The translations under genes and the position numbers were made by a program. A model generated the notes under the pieces. It was not told where the DNA came from, did not search any database, and was given only the letters and a program-made list of their open reading frames with translations. From NCBI GenBank assembly GCA_025363495.1, contig JANYDR010000316.1:1-10140 (forward strand): a stretch of DNA of 10,140 nucleotides, read 5' to 3'. Source of the DNA: Cyclobacteriaceae bacterium (lineage in GTDB: Bacteria > Bacteroidota > Bacteroidia > Cytophagales > Cyclobacteriaceae). Below, piece by piece: positions 1 through 7,111 of this stretch. Numbering within the stretch: position 1 is the stretch's first letter; each line of letters opens with the position of its first letter.

Positions 1-32
1 CAAAAAATAAATATGTTAGTAACTTCTTCAAA

Positions 33-69
33 GGCAAAAGCATGTATGCGAAGGTAGTGAATTTTTGCC
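33..69 (-). other. Inverted repeat downstream of the tRNA, possible weak 3' end structure
   Basis: GGCAAAA at 33-39 pairs with TTTTGCC at 63-69, and a smaller palindrome, GCATGTATGC at 40-49, sits inside the loop. It lies 18 nt beyond the 3' end of the minus-strand tRNA-Arg, so it could shape the tRNA precursor or help end transcription. The arms are AT-rich, the loop is 23 nt and there is no clean T-run after it on the minus strand, so this is only a weak candidate. I see no gene in 1-86. Confidence 0.2.
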
Positions 70-86
70 AATGTTTTATAATAAAG

Positions 87-158
87 TGGTCTCGCCCAGA
101 ATCGAACTGGGATCAAAAGTTTAGGAAACTTCTATTCTATCCGTTGAACTACGGAACC
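87..158 (-). tRNA. tRNA-Arg, anticodon CCT
   Basis: The minus strand folds into a 72-nt cloverleaf. The D stem is GTTC/GAAT, the anticodon stem GAAGT/ACTTT closes the loop TTCCTAA with anticodon CCT, and the T arm is CCCAG-TTCGATT-CTGGG. The anticodon reads AGG, giving arginine. The acceptor stem GGTTCCG/CGAGACC has one T-G wobble and one C-A mismatch (fifth pair), and the discriminator base is A. CCA is not encoded: the next three bases are CTT, so CCA must be added after transcription. The gene sits downstream of a small membrane-protein gene on the same strand. Confidence 0.93.
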
Positions 159-172
159 AAAATACTAAGCTA

Positions 173-180
173 TAAAGGTA
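173..180 (-). promoter_or_regulatory. Possible -7 element for the tRNA-Arg gene
   Basis: On the minus strand this reads TACCTTTA, seven of eight matches to the Bacteroidota -7 consensus TAnnTTTG. Its distance would place a start point a few bases upstream of the mature tRNA 5' end at 158. No convincing -33 TTG is seen at the expected spacing, so this rests on one motif. The rest of the 159-256 gap holds no gene. Confidence 0.25.
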
Positions 181-256
181 AGAAAATCGAAATGAACAGT
201 CATCAGGAAATAAGTCAGCCTGAGAATTTATATCTACAAAAAGAATGTCAGGCAGA

Positions 257-739
257 CTAAGCCGTCTTAATCCTCCTCGCCTGCAACACCGCACCAATAA
301 CAAACAGCACAAAACAAATTCCAATCGCCATCTGAATACGCGGATCATCGGGACTGGATGCCAGCGGTGCATCTAACGGCAGACGCGTAACGGTCTCGGT
401 GATTCCCGGAACTATATGGAAAAAGAAGGTCATTGAATAGCAAACCGTTTCAATGTATGGTGAGCGTTTACCAAAAAGCATCGTTTTCTTTCCAGCCGCA
501 AATGCGATGGCCAGCACCATCAATGTGATGATCCCCAATACATGGGGCTTTCCAAAACCGCCATGCTGAAAAATTCCAAAACCAGTTAAACAAACAACGA
601 TGGTGGAAATGATATAGACTTTACCAATCTGATTATCCCACATTATTTTCTTATCACGGATCAACGCAAAAGCACCGGCGGCAACAGCAATTAGACTGAT
701 CACAGTATGAAAAACTCCGAGTTGTGTTAAGCCAAACAT
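257..739 (-). CDS. Small multi-pass inner-membrane protein, DUF2306-like
   Basis: The 160-residue protein is mostly hydrophobic. Likely membrane segments are near residues 8-27, 39-57, 65-84 and 135-153, with a weaker one near 97-112. Short basic stretches lie between them (DKK at 29-31, GKK at 83-85, KR at 91-92). Four histidines lie in or next to membrane segments (H11, H59, H66, H108), which could in principle bind a metal or haem. The layout, with an IGKVY turn before the second helix and a GF.KPH.LGIITL stretch in the third, recalls DUF2306 membrane proteins, but that is from memory of the family pattern and its function is unknown. It starts 52 nt after the stop of hflX on the same strand, so read-through from hflX is plausible. 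The start is the first ATG after that gap. Confidence 0.75.
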   Translation of the reverse strand: MFGLTQLGVFHTVISLIAVAAGAFALIRDKKIMWDNQIGKVYIISTIVVCLTGFGIFQHGGFGKPHVLGIITLMVLAIAFAAGKKTMLFGKRSPYIETVCYSMTFFFHIVPGITETVTRLPLDAPLASSPDDPRIQMAIGICFVLFVIGAVLQARRIKTA

Positions 740-791
740 ATCATTTAATGGTTAGGTGTCATGAACGATAGAACAAATCACGGAGCAACTA

Positions 792-1985
792 TTAATACAC
801 CGGCATCGACACATAGTTAGGATAGAACTTCACATGCTTCTTCTTCACCTCTTCATACATCACTCTTCTCAGCTCATCCAGGTTTTGTTTTTTCTCAGCT
901 GATATAAAAACAACTGTATCAATTCCCTGCTCTTTATACCTTCCGCGGATCTGCTCAAAATCCAATGCTCCGCTCTCTGACGTTACCAAATCGATTTTAT
1001 TTAGTACTAACACAACCGGGATATTTCCAGCACCAATTTCAGCAAGCGTTTTCGTTACAACTTCGATCTGATTATCATGAAATGGATGGGCCATGTCTAC
1101 CACATGCAATAAAAGATCGGCTTCACGCACTTCATCAAGCGTGGACTTGAATGATTCAATTAAATGATGAGGCAGCTTTCTGATAAACCCTACAGTATCC
1201 GATAATAAAAATGGAATATCACCAATCACCACTTTTCTTACAGTAGCATCCACTGTTGCAAAAAGTTTATTCTCCGCCTTCACATCTGACTTGGCGAGCA
1301 CATTCATCAATGTCGATTTGCCTACATTGGTATAACCGACCAAAGCAACCCTTACAATGTTTGTCCTGGACTTTCGCTGCGTGACCTTTTGCTTTTCTAT
1401 CTTCAGCAACTCTTCTTTTAGTAATGAAATTCTATAGCGTATGTTTCTTCTATCTGTTTCAATTTCACGTTCACCGGAACCTCCTCTTGTTCCTGTTCCT
1501 CCACGCTGACGCTCAAGGTGAGTCCACATGCGGGTAAGTCGTGGCAATAAATATTGATTCATCGCAAGTTCTACCTGCACGCGTGCCTGAGCTGTTTGTG
1601 CGCGCATTACGAAAATATCAAGGATCAGTAAGCTTCTATCGTAGATCCGGATGCGACTATCCATTTCGTCCTGCTTTACATCAGCATTAAGTTCTTTTTC
1701 AAGGTTACGCAATTGACTCGGACTAAGATCATCGTCAAAGATCAAATTCTTAACCCGGTTTGCCTGAACAAATGATTTGATTTCCTCAAGCTTGCCTTTG
1801 CCGACAAACGTCCGCGAATCCGGAGTTGGTAAGTGTTGAATAAATCGTTTCAGTGTCTCAATCCCTGCCGTTTCCGCGAGGAATGCAAGCTCATCAAGAT
1901 GTTCATCGATAAGTTCGGGTAATTCCCGATTTGACGCTACGGCTATCAGTATACAGGTGGCCTTAAGAGGTGTTTCGCTTTCCAT
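792..1985 (-). CDS. hflX: GTPase HflX, ribosome-splitting/rescue factor
   Basis: HflX is a cytosolic GTPase that binds the 50S subunit and splits stalled or idle ribosomes under stress. The 397-residue protein has the full family layout. The N-terminal HflX domain is at about 10-160, with the FVGKGKLEEI signature at 60-69, then a helical linker with the glycine-rich GGTGTRGGSGE segment at 162-172, then the G domain from about 210. G-domain motifs are complete: G1 GYTNVGKST (217-225), switch I around T244-T248 in LFATVDATVR, G3 DTVGF (263-267), G4 NKID (329-332) and G5 SA (362-363). The short C-terminal region ends in a YPNYVSMPVY tail. The LFATVDATVR form, rather than LFATLDPT as in E. coli, is what I expect of Bacteroidota homologues. 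The start ATG at 1985 is the first in frame and gives a normal N-terminus. It is transcribed away from the glycosyltransferase gene. Confidence 0.98.
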   Translation of the reverse strand: MESETPLKATCILIAVASNRELPELIDEHLDELAFLAETAGIETLKRFIQHLPTPDSRTFVGKGKLEEIKSFVQANRVKNLIFDDDLSPSQLRNLEKELNADVKQDEMDSRIRIYDRSLLILDIFVMRAQTAQARVQVELAMNQYLLPRLTRMWTHLERQRGGTGTRGGSGEREIETDRRNIRYRISLLKEELLKIEKQKVTQRKSRTNIVRVALVGYTNVGKSTLMNVLAKSDVKAENKLFATVDATVRKVVIGDIPFLLSDTVGFIRKLPHHLIESFKSTLDEVREADLLLHVVDMAHPFHDNQIEVVTKTLAEIGAGNIPVVLVLNKIDLVTSESGALDFEQIRGRYKEQGIDTVVFISAEKKQNLDELRRVMYEEVKKKHVKFYPNYVSMPVY

Positions 1986-1995
1986 AAATTAACTT

Positions 1996-2003
1996 CAAAA
2001 ATA
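1996..2003 (-). promoter_or_regulatory. Probable -7 promoter element of hflX
   Basis: The minus strand reads TATTTTTG, an exact match to the Bacteroidota -7 consensus TAnnTTTG, ending 10 nt upstream of the hflX ATG. A start point about 7 nt downstream would leave only a few bases of leader, so the mRNA would be almost leaderless. No TTG is seen in the usual -33 position, which lowers confidence. Confidence 0.35.
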
Positions 2004-2045
2004 CAGGGTAATTGACCAGTAGTTTTTAGGACGGTTACTTTTATT

Positions 2046-2053
2046 TAGTTTTG
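2046..2053 (+). promoter_or_regulatory. Probable -7 promoter element of the glycosyltransferase gene
   Basis: TAGTTTTG matches the Bacteroidota -7 consensus TAnnTTTG exactly and points at the gene starting at 2112, giving a leader of about 50 nt. The -33 region (about 2020-2027, AT-rich) has no TTG; the nearest TTG at 2012-2014 is too far upstream. Together with the hflX element it makes 1986-2111 a divergent promoter region. Confidence 0.35.
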
Positions 2054-2111
2054 TGGAATTTATAACAATAAAACGCCAAAAAAGCCGTCAAAAGGCTCTA
2101 TTTCCCGCTCA

Positions 2112-3224
2112 ATGAAAGTCGCAATAGTAATCAATACTTCCTGGAACATTTATAACTTCCGGATGAACTTCGTAAAGACCATGTTAGCGAAAGGATACGA
2201 AGTCCACACGATTGCTCCGGTAGATAGTTTTACCCGCCATTTGACTGAAGCTGGTTGCATTCATCATCCTGTAAGAATGGACAGCCGGGGAGTAAACCCA
2301 ATCAAAGATGTTGCATTGGTGATGGAGCTTTGGTCTATTTACAGATCCGTACGACCCGATATAATACTACATTACACAATCAAGCCAAATGTTTATGGTG
2401 CGTTGGCAGCCTCGATGCTGGGCATACCAACAGTCAATAACGTGTGTGGCCTGGGAACAGTTTTTCTGAAAAAGAACTTGCTATCAGCAGTTGCTCTCTT
2501 TCTTTATCGATGGACATTTAGGTATCCGAAAAAAGTATTCTTCCAAAACCCAGATGATCGTGATCTGTTCGTTTCAAAAAAGCTTGTTTCCGTAGAATCA
2601 ACTGATCTCTTGCCTGGGTCGGGCATTGACCTGAAACGTTTTGTACCCGGTCCGTATAAACGAAACAACAAGTTTACGTTTCTGTTGATTTCACGTTTGA
2701 TAACTGATAAGGGAATTCTTGAATACGTGGAAGCAGTGAAGAAACTAAAAGCACAGGGACTGGAAGCACACTTTCAGATTCTAGGAGCGAAAGATCCAAA
2801 GCATCAGCGCGGAATCTCACTTAAAACAATTGACAATTGGATTGAATCAAGTACAATTGAGTACCTGGGCACAACTCAGGATGTGCAACCATTTATACAG
2901 TCCGCGGACTGTATTGTGCTTCCCTCTTATCGTGAAGGTACTCCTCGTACATTACTTGAAGCTGCAAGTTGCTCAAAGCCAATTATTGCAACGGATGTAC
3001 CTGGTTGCCACCAGGTGGTGAAAGATAATTATAATGGATTCCTATGCCGCATGAAAGATGCGGATGACCTTGCAATAAAGATGGGACAGATGGCAGTGAT
3101 GGATGACAAAACCTTGCGCCTGTTTGGGGAAAACGGACGAAAGAAAATGGAACAGGAATTCGACGAAGTGCTTGTGATTGACAAATACCTTGAAATATTG
3201 GCTGGTCTCCAGAAGGCATCATAA
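2112..3224 (+). CDS. GT4-family glycosyltransferase (PglA/CapM-like), surface polysaccharide synthesis
   Basis: This 370-residue protein is a retaining GT-B glycosyltransferase that would add a sugar from a nucleotide donor to a lipid-linked glycan on the cytosolic face of the inner membrane. The N-terminal acceptor domain (about 1-180) starts with KVAIVINTSWNIYNFR, typical of the Glyco_trans_4_2 subgroup. The C-terminal donor domain (about 186-365) has LLISRLITDKG at 191-201, with R195 and K200 in the usual donor-phosphate positions. It also has the EX7E motif in SYREGTPRTLLEA (E275 and E283). Length is normal and there is no signal peptide; hydrophobic patches near 105-135 may touch the membrane. 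Sugar specificity cannot be read from the sequence. It precedes the export operon by 65 nt on the same strand, which fits a role in the same polymer. The first in-frame ATG is used; no Shine-Dalgarno site is seen. Confidence 0.93.
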   Translation: MKVAIVINTSWNIYNFRMNFVKTMLAKGYEVHTIAPVDSFTRHLTEAGCIHHPVRMDSRGVNPIKDVALVMELWSIYRSVRPDIILHYTIKPNVYGALAASMLGIPTVNNVCGLGTVFLKKNLLSAVALFLYRWTFRYPKKVFFQNPDDRDLFVSKKLVSVESTDLLPGSGIDLKRFVPGPYKRNNKFTFLLISRLITDKGILEYVEAVKKLKAQGLEAHFQILGAKDPKHQRGISLKTIDNWIESSTIEYLGTTQDVQPFIQSADCIVLPSYREGTPRTLLEAASCSKPIIATDVPGCHQVVKDNYNGFLCRMKDADDLAIKMGQMAVMDDKTLRLFGENGRKKMEQEFDEVLVIDKYLEILAGLQKAS

Positions 3225-3289
3225 TATTTCCCACCAGGCTTCATTTTGGCCAGAAATAGGTAGTTTTACTCAGGCATTACATTTTACAT

Positions 3290-4060
3290 GTGAAAATTTT
3301 TCTCTTTCAGTTCAGGTTTATCGGGGTCCTGTGTCTCCTTCTATGGGGTTGCTCTACTTATAAGCAAAACATTATGCTGCGACCTCCGGATGACTATAAG
3401 TCGCCTGAAGTTACGAAAGAGATACTGAATGCTGAGCGAAACTATATTATTCAAAAAAACGACCTTCTGAAGCTTGAAGTCTTTACTAATAAAGGAGAGC
3501 GCATAATTGATCCTAATCCTGAATTGTCGCGACCGACGGGAACTGCAGTAAGTCAAAACCGACCTCAGGTCAATTATCTTGTCGACCTTAATGGAATTGT
3601 AAAATATCCCGTGGTGGGGGATTTGAAAATGGAGGGGCTTACACTCCGACAGGCCGAATCGATTCTTCAGGTAGAGTTTGAAAAATATTTTAAAGAATCT
3701 TTCGTCGTTCTCACCTTTCAGAATAAACGAGCCATTCTTTTAGGAGCTATTGGTGGACAAGTTATACCTCTGGTCAATCAAAATATTACTCTGGCTGAAG
3801 CATTGGCACTCGCAAAAGGTTTGCCTACCGATGCTAAGGCCAAAAATATACGCGTCGCAAGAGGAGATAAGGTCTTCGTGATAGATTTAACCACGATAGC
3901 AGGCTTTCAGTCAGGCAACATGATCATTGAACCCGGTGACATAATTTATGTTGAGCCGGTCAGAAGACCATTTGCAGAAGGTTTACGTGACTATGCTGGT
4001 CTTTTTGGTTTGGTTGTCAGTACACTGTCAATAATCATTGTTTTACAAAGGGTAAATTAA
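3290..4060 (+). CDS. Wza-like polysaccharide biosynthesis/export lipoprotein
   Basis: This outer-membrane polysaccharide export (OPX) family protein would form the exit channel or periplasmic collar for capsule or exopolysaccharide, working with the Wzc-like protein encoded next. The 256-residue protein begins with a lipoprotein signal: basic MKIFLFQFR, hydrophobic core 10-19, and lipobox LWGC with the lipidated cysteine at C21. A PES domain covers about 50-145, including the VDLNGIVKYPVVGDL stretch (98-112) and the TLRQAE motif (118-123). One SLBB-type domain follows at about 148-225. A hydrophobic helix (about 235-252) and a short QRVN tail end the protein. It is shorter than E. coli Wza, with one SLBB domain rather than two. 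The start is GTG: the next in-frame ATG (residue 29) would remove the whole signal peptide. Only 3 nt separate it from the next gene. Confidence 0.93.
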   Translation: MKIFLFQFRFIGVLCLLLWGCSTYKQNIMLRPPDDYKSPEVTKEILNAERNYIIQKNDLLKLEVFTNKGERIIDPNPELSRPTGTAVSQNRPQVNYLVDLNGIVKYPVVGDLKMEGLTLRQAESILQVEFEKYFKESFVVLTFQNKRAILLGAIGGQVIPLVNQNITLAEALALAKGLPTDAKAKNIRVARGDKVFVIDLTTIAGFQSGNMIIEPGDIIYVEPVRRPFAEGLRDYAGLFGLVVSTLSIIIVLQRVN

Positions 4061-4063
4061 AAC

Positions 4064-6391
4064 GTGAACAATCTCCCTCCATTACAACGAAGCGAAGCAC
4101 TCGAGGGAATCGACCTCGACAAGCTTAAGATGCTGGCAAGCAAAAATCTATGGATTATAGTTACTATTTTTTTGACTACCAACCTGGCAGCCTATTTGAC
4201 TCTTCGATGGACCAAAGACGTATATGAATCTAGTTCTGAATTAAGACTTGAAATAAAACAGGATGCCACCGCTCTGGGCATTAAACAATTAGTAGATGAC
4301 CAGAACATAAACATAATAGCGGGTGAAATTGAGCAAATGAAATCTGAGTTGTTTCATAGTCGTGTACTTGATTCACTCGACTTATGGATAAGTTATTATA
4401 GTATTGGCAACGTTCTCGAATTCGAAATGTATAGGAGTTCTCCCTTCGTGGTGACTTATTCACTGACGGACAGAAGATATTTCGATCAGCCCATTTTTTT
4501 TGATTTTATTGATAACGGAAAATACCGGATAAAAATTGGAGAGAACGGAGATGAAAAAGAAATCAAACTAGGAGAGCCGTTTATCGTTGACGGCGGTTCA
4601 ATAAAGATTACCCTGGCTCCGCAAGCTGTCCCTGACTTCAACAGTCATTTCTTTTTTGTAATAAATAGTAGAGAAAGACTACTGGATTTTCTCTCCCGGA
4701 ATCTGAAAATTGAACCGATTAATTTTGATGCCAATACTATCCAGATTTCACTTCGTGATTACAATGCAAAGAAAGTATTTATAGTGGTGAATAAGATTGA
4801 TTCTGTTTACCTCCACTATAGCAATGAACAAAAAAACAGCTCGAATAAGCAGAAGATTGAATGGCTTAATAATGAGTTAAGCCAGGTAGAAGTTAAAATG
4901 GAGAATTTCGAAAACTACTTTGAGAATTTTACATTAAAAAATAAGAGCAGCGACGTTGACTCAGACTTGCGGAAAACAATTTTTGTGATTAATCAGCTGG
5001 ATTCACAGCGATTTGAACTTAATAAGAAAATTACTGAAATAAATACTTTAATGGATGATTTGTCAGCCGGTCGCCTGACATATTCAATGATGCCAAAACC
5101 TTATTTACCTGCCTTCATCAATGTCCGAATTGAAGAGTATCAAAAAATTATCAAGGACCAAAGCAAGCTTACTTTATCCTATAAGGATAATACCTTCGCT
5201 TACCAGCAAATAGAACAGGAAATCAATTCTTTAAAAAAGGACCTTTTCAATCAACTTACGGAATTAAGAAAGAACTGTTTGACTTCAATGATTGAATTAA
5301 ATCAGAAAAAAGCGAGACTCGAAAAAGAGTTTGCGACTATGCCAGATAAAAGCACTCAGTTCTCAAAGAATCAACGCTTTTATAAGTTATATGAAGAGTT
5401 CTATCTCAGCATGATGCAGTCAAAAGCTGAGTTTGAAATTGCCCAGGCCGGAAGCACTCCTGATTTAAAGATTCTTTCGTCTGCCATACAACCCAGCACA
5501 CCCGTGGCCCCAAACAGATACATCATCCTCGGAATTGGATTGGTTGGCGGACTGGTTCTGAATTTCTTTTTCATTGGAATCATTTATCTGGTGAATAATA
5601 AAATTACAGGACTTCAGGAGATTGAGCGCACAACAAGAGTACCTGTACTTGGTGTGATACCTGAAATCAGGAATAAGACGGAAAGTCCTTTTTATATTGT
5701 TGATAATCCAAGGTCAATTGTTAGTGAGGCTATAAGAACCCTTAGAACAAATCTTGACTTTTTTACATCAACAGACTTGAAAAAAGTGATCGTAATTTCC
5801 TCCACCGTTTCGGGCGAGGGCAAGTCTTTTCTCGCTATGAATCTCGGAGGCATTCTTGCGATGTCAAAGAAGCGTGTCATACTCCTTGATTTGGATATGC
5901 GGAAAGCAAAAATTAACAATCATGCAGATGTTAAAGATCCATCCAAAGGTGTTAGTACCATCTTGATACACCGCAGCAGCCTGCCCGAGAGTATTACCAA
6001 AACCTCCGTAGAGGGATTAGATTTTATTCCCGCAGGGCCACATCCGCCCAATCCTTCTGAACTGCTGCTCAACGGTGAATTTGAAGGTCTGATTGACCAA
6101 CTTCGTCAGCAATATGATTACATCGTCATTGATACTCCTCCGGTAGGACTCGTCACAGACGGGATCATGGCAATGAAGCGTGCCGATCTCTCAATTTATG
6201 TTGTTAGGGCTAACTATTCCAAAAAAGAATTCCTTCAAAATTTGGAACGAATTGTTTCCATCAATAAACTTTCCAATGTGGCCATCGTACTTAACGCCTT
6301 ACCAAGCACAGGAAAAACTTATGGTTATGGCTACTATCAGGAAGACAAAACCACGAAAAAGAATTGGTTGAAACAACTATTTAAATCCTAG
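4064..6391 (+). CDS. Wzc-like polysaccharide co-polymerase with BY-type tyrosine autokinase domain
   Basis: This inner-membrane protein controls chain length and export of a surface polysaccharide. Its 775 residues hold a Wzz-type N-terminus with TM1 at about 29-48, then a large periplasmic part (49-484) with coiled-coil-rich stretches near 255-335 and 355-425. TM2 is at 485-510, preceded by the proline-containing PSTPVAPNR (477-485). The cytosolic kinase domain has EX2RX2R (E555, R558, R561), Walker A SGEGKS (583-588), Walker A' LLDLDMR (607-613, D609 and D611) and Walker B VIDTPP (688-693, D690). The NPSELL motif is at 663-668. The tail has a tyrosine cluster, YGYGYY (753-758), then a basic end. 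All catalytic motifs are intact, in one polypeptide rather than the split CapA/CapB form. It starts with GTG; the first in-frame ATG (residue 23) would cut off the IDLDKLK stretch that belongs to the Wzz domain. A weak AAAGGG lies 11 nt upstream. Confidence 0.96.
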   Translation: MNNLPPLQRSEALEGIDLDKLKMLASKNLWIIVTIFLTTNLAAYLTLRWTKDVYESSSELRLEIKQDATALGIKQLVDDQNINIIAGEIEQMKSELFHSRVLDSLDLWISYYSIGNVLEFEMYRSSPFVVTYSLTDRRYFDQPIFFDFIDNGKYRIKIGENGDEKEIKLGEPFIVDGGSIKITLAPQAVPDFNSHFFFVINSRERLLDFLSRNLKIEPINFDANTIQISLRDYNAKKVFIVVNKIDSVYLHYSNEQKNSSNKQKIEWLNNELSQVEVKMENFENYFENFTLKNKSSDVDSDLRKTIFVINQLDSQRFELNKKITEINTLMDDLSAGRLTYSMMPKPYLPAFINVRIEEYQKIIKDQSKLTLSYKDNTFAYQQIEQEINSLKKDLFNQLTELRKNCLTSMIELNQKKARLEKEFATMPDKSTQFSKNQRFYKLYEEFYLSMMQSKAEFEIAQAGSTPDLKILSSAIQPSTPVAPNRYIILGIGLVGGLVLNFFFIGIIYLVNNKITGLQEIERTTRVPVLGVIPEIRNKTESPFYIVDNPRSIVSEAIRTLRTNLDFFTSTDLKKVIVISSTVSGEGKSFLAMNLGGILAMSKKRVILLDLDMRKAKINNHADVKDPSKGVSTILIHRSSLPESITKTSVEGLDFIPAGPHPPNPSELLLNGEFEGLIDQLRQQYDYIVIDTPPVGLVTDGIMAMKRADLSIYVVRANYSKKEFLQNLERIVSINKLSNVAIVLNALPSTGKTYGYGYYQEDKTTKKNWLKQLFKS

Positions 6392-6392
6392 C

Positions 6393-7109
6393 GTGTTCTC
6401 ATTTTTTTTCCGTAAGCGACCAACAAGATCCTTGATTACAGATATGCATTCACATCTGTTACCAGGGATAGATGATGGTGCAAAGACAAAGGAAGAATCA
6501 TTCTTTATGATCGATCAACTCCTGGATATGGGATATGAAAAAATCATTACTACTCCTCATATCATGACCGATTATTATGGAAACACGGAGGAGTCAGTTT
6601 CAACTGCTTATGAAAAGTTCATGGTGATCCTCCGAGAAGGCGGTTACACACTTCCATTTCATTATGCCGCCGAATACTATTTCGACGAAAAATTTTATAA
6701 TTCCATAATAAACAAGGAAAAGCTACTTACCTTCGGAAAGCGTCACCTGCTTTTCGAAACCAACGCAATAAGTGAGCCAATGCTTTTAAAAGAGTTGATT
6801 TTCTCTGCAACCATTCAAGGCTATAACCTTATCATGGCGCATCCGGAACGGTATCAATACATGACGTTGGAAAAAGCAGAAGACCTCAGGAATCGTGGAG
6901 TTTTACTGCAGGTTAATTTACTTTCGTTGGTCGGATATTATGGACCACCGATTCAAAAAATGGCTGAAAAACTTATTGATCGCGGGTGGGTGGATTTATT
7001 GGGAAGTGATTGTCATAATATGGAGCATATCATGGTTATAAAAAAAGTCCAGCAATCAAAGTTGTATCGCAAAGCAATCGAGTTGCCTTTATTGAACTTT
7101 TCCCTCTGA
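6393..7109 (+). CDS. PHP-type tyrosine-protein phosphatase (CpsB/YwqE-like)
   Basis: This metal-dependent phosphatase of the PHP superfamily would remove phosphate from the tyrosine tail of the kinase encoded just upstream. The 238-residue protein has the metal-binding set in order: D17-x-H19-x-H21 followed by LPGIDDGA (23-30), TTPH with H56, E94 in AAEYY, MAHPERY with H150 (148-154), and GSDCHN with D206 and H208 (204-209). Length fits the CpsB/CapC/YwqE group. Its start codon, GTG, is 2 nt after the kinase stop codon, so translation is probably coupled. GTG must be used: the first in-frame ATG is residue 18, inside the first metal motif. The protein is cytosolic, although residues 1-6 are hydrophobic. 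A few members of this fold act as other phosphoesterases, but the neighbouring kinase makes tyrosine phosphatase the best reading. Confidence 0.94.
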   Translation: MFSFFFRKRPTRSLITDMHSHLLPGIDDGAKTKEESFFMIDQLLDMGYEKIITTPHIMTDYYGNTEESVSTAYEKFMVILREGGYTLPFHYAAEYYFDEKFYNSIINKEKLLTFGKRHLLFETNAISEPMLLKELIFSATIQGYNLIMAHPERYQYMTLEKAEDLRNRGVLLQVNLLSLVGYYGPPIQKMAEKLIDRGWVDLLGSDCHNMEHIMVIKKVQQSKLYRKAIELPLLNFSL

Positions 7110-7111
7110 CC

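Noticed and set aside
42..260. 72-codon open frame on the plus strand reading through 87-158
   Set aside because: It is the antisense translation of the tRNA-Arg gene; such frames with SRPESNWDQ-like peptides are classic tRNA artefacts.
2083..2097. AGCC/GGCT hairpin in the leader of the glycosyltransferase gene
   Set aside because: Only four base pairs, with no T-run or conserved riboswitch-like sequence; chance is likely.
3004..3016. CCACC-A-GGTGG type palindrome inside the glycosyltransferase gene
   Set aside because: It lies in well-conserved coding sequence (GCHQVV region) and the loop is too small for a useful hairpin.
3261..3268. TAGTTTTA as a -7 promoter for the Wza-like gene
   Set aside because: It has seven of eight matches, but the only nearby TTG is 12 nt upstream, too close for a -33 element. 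The gene may simply be read from the glycosyltransferase promoter, so I did not annotate it.
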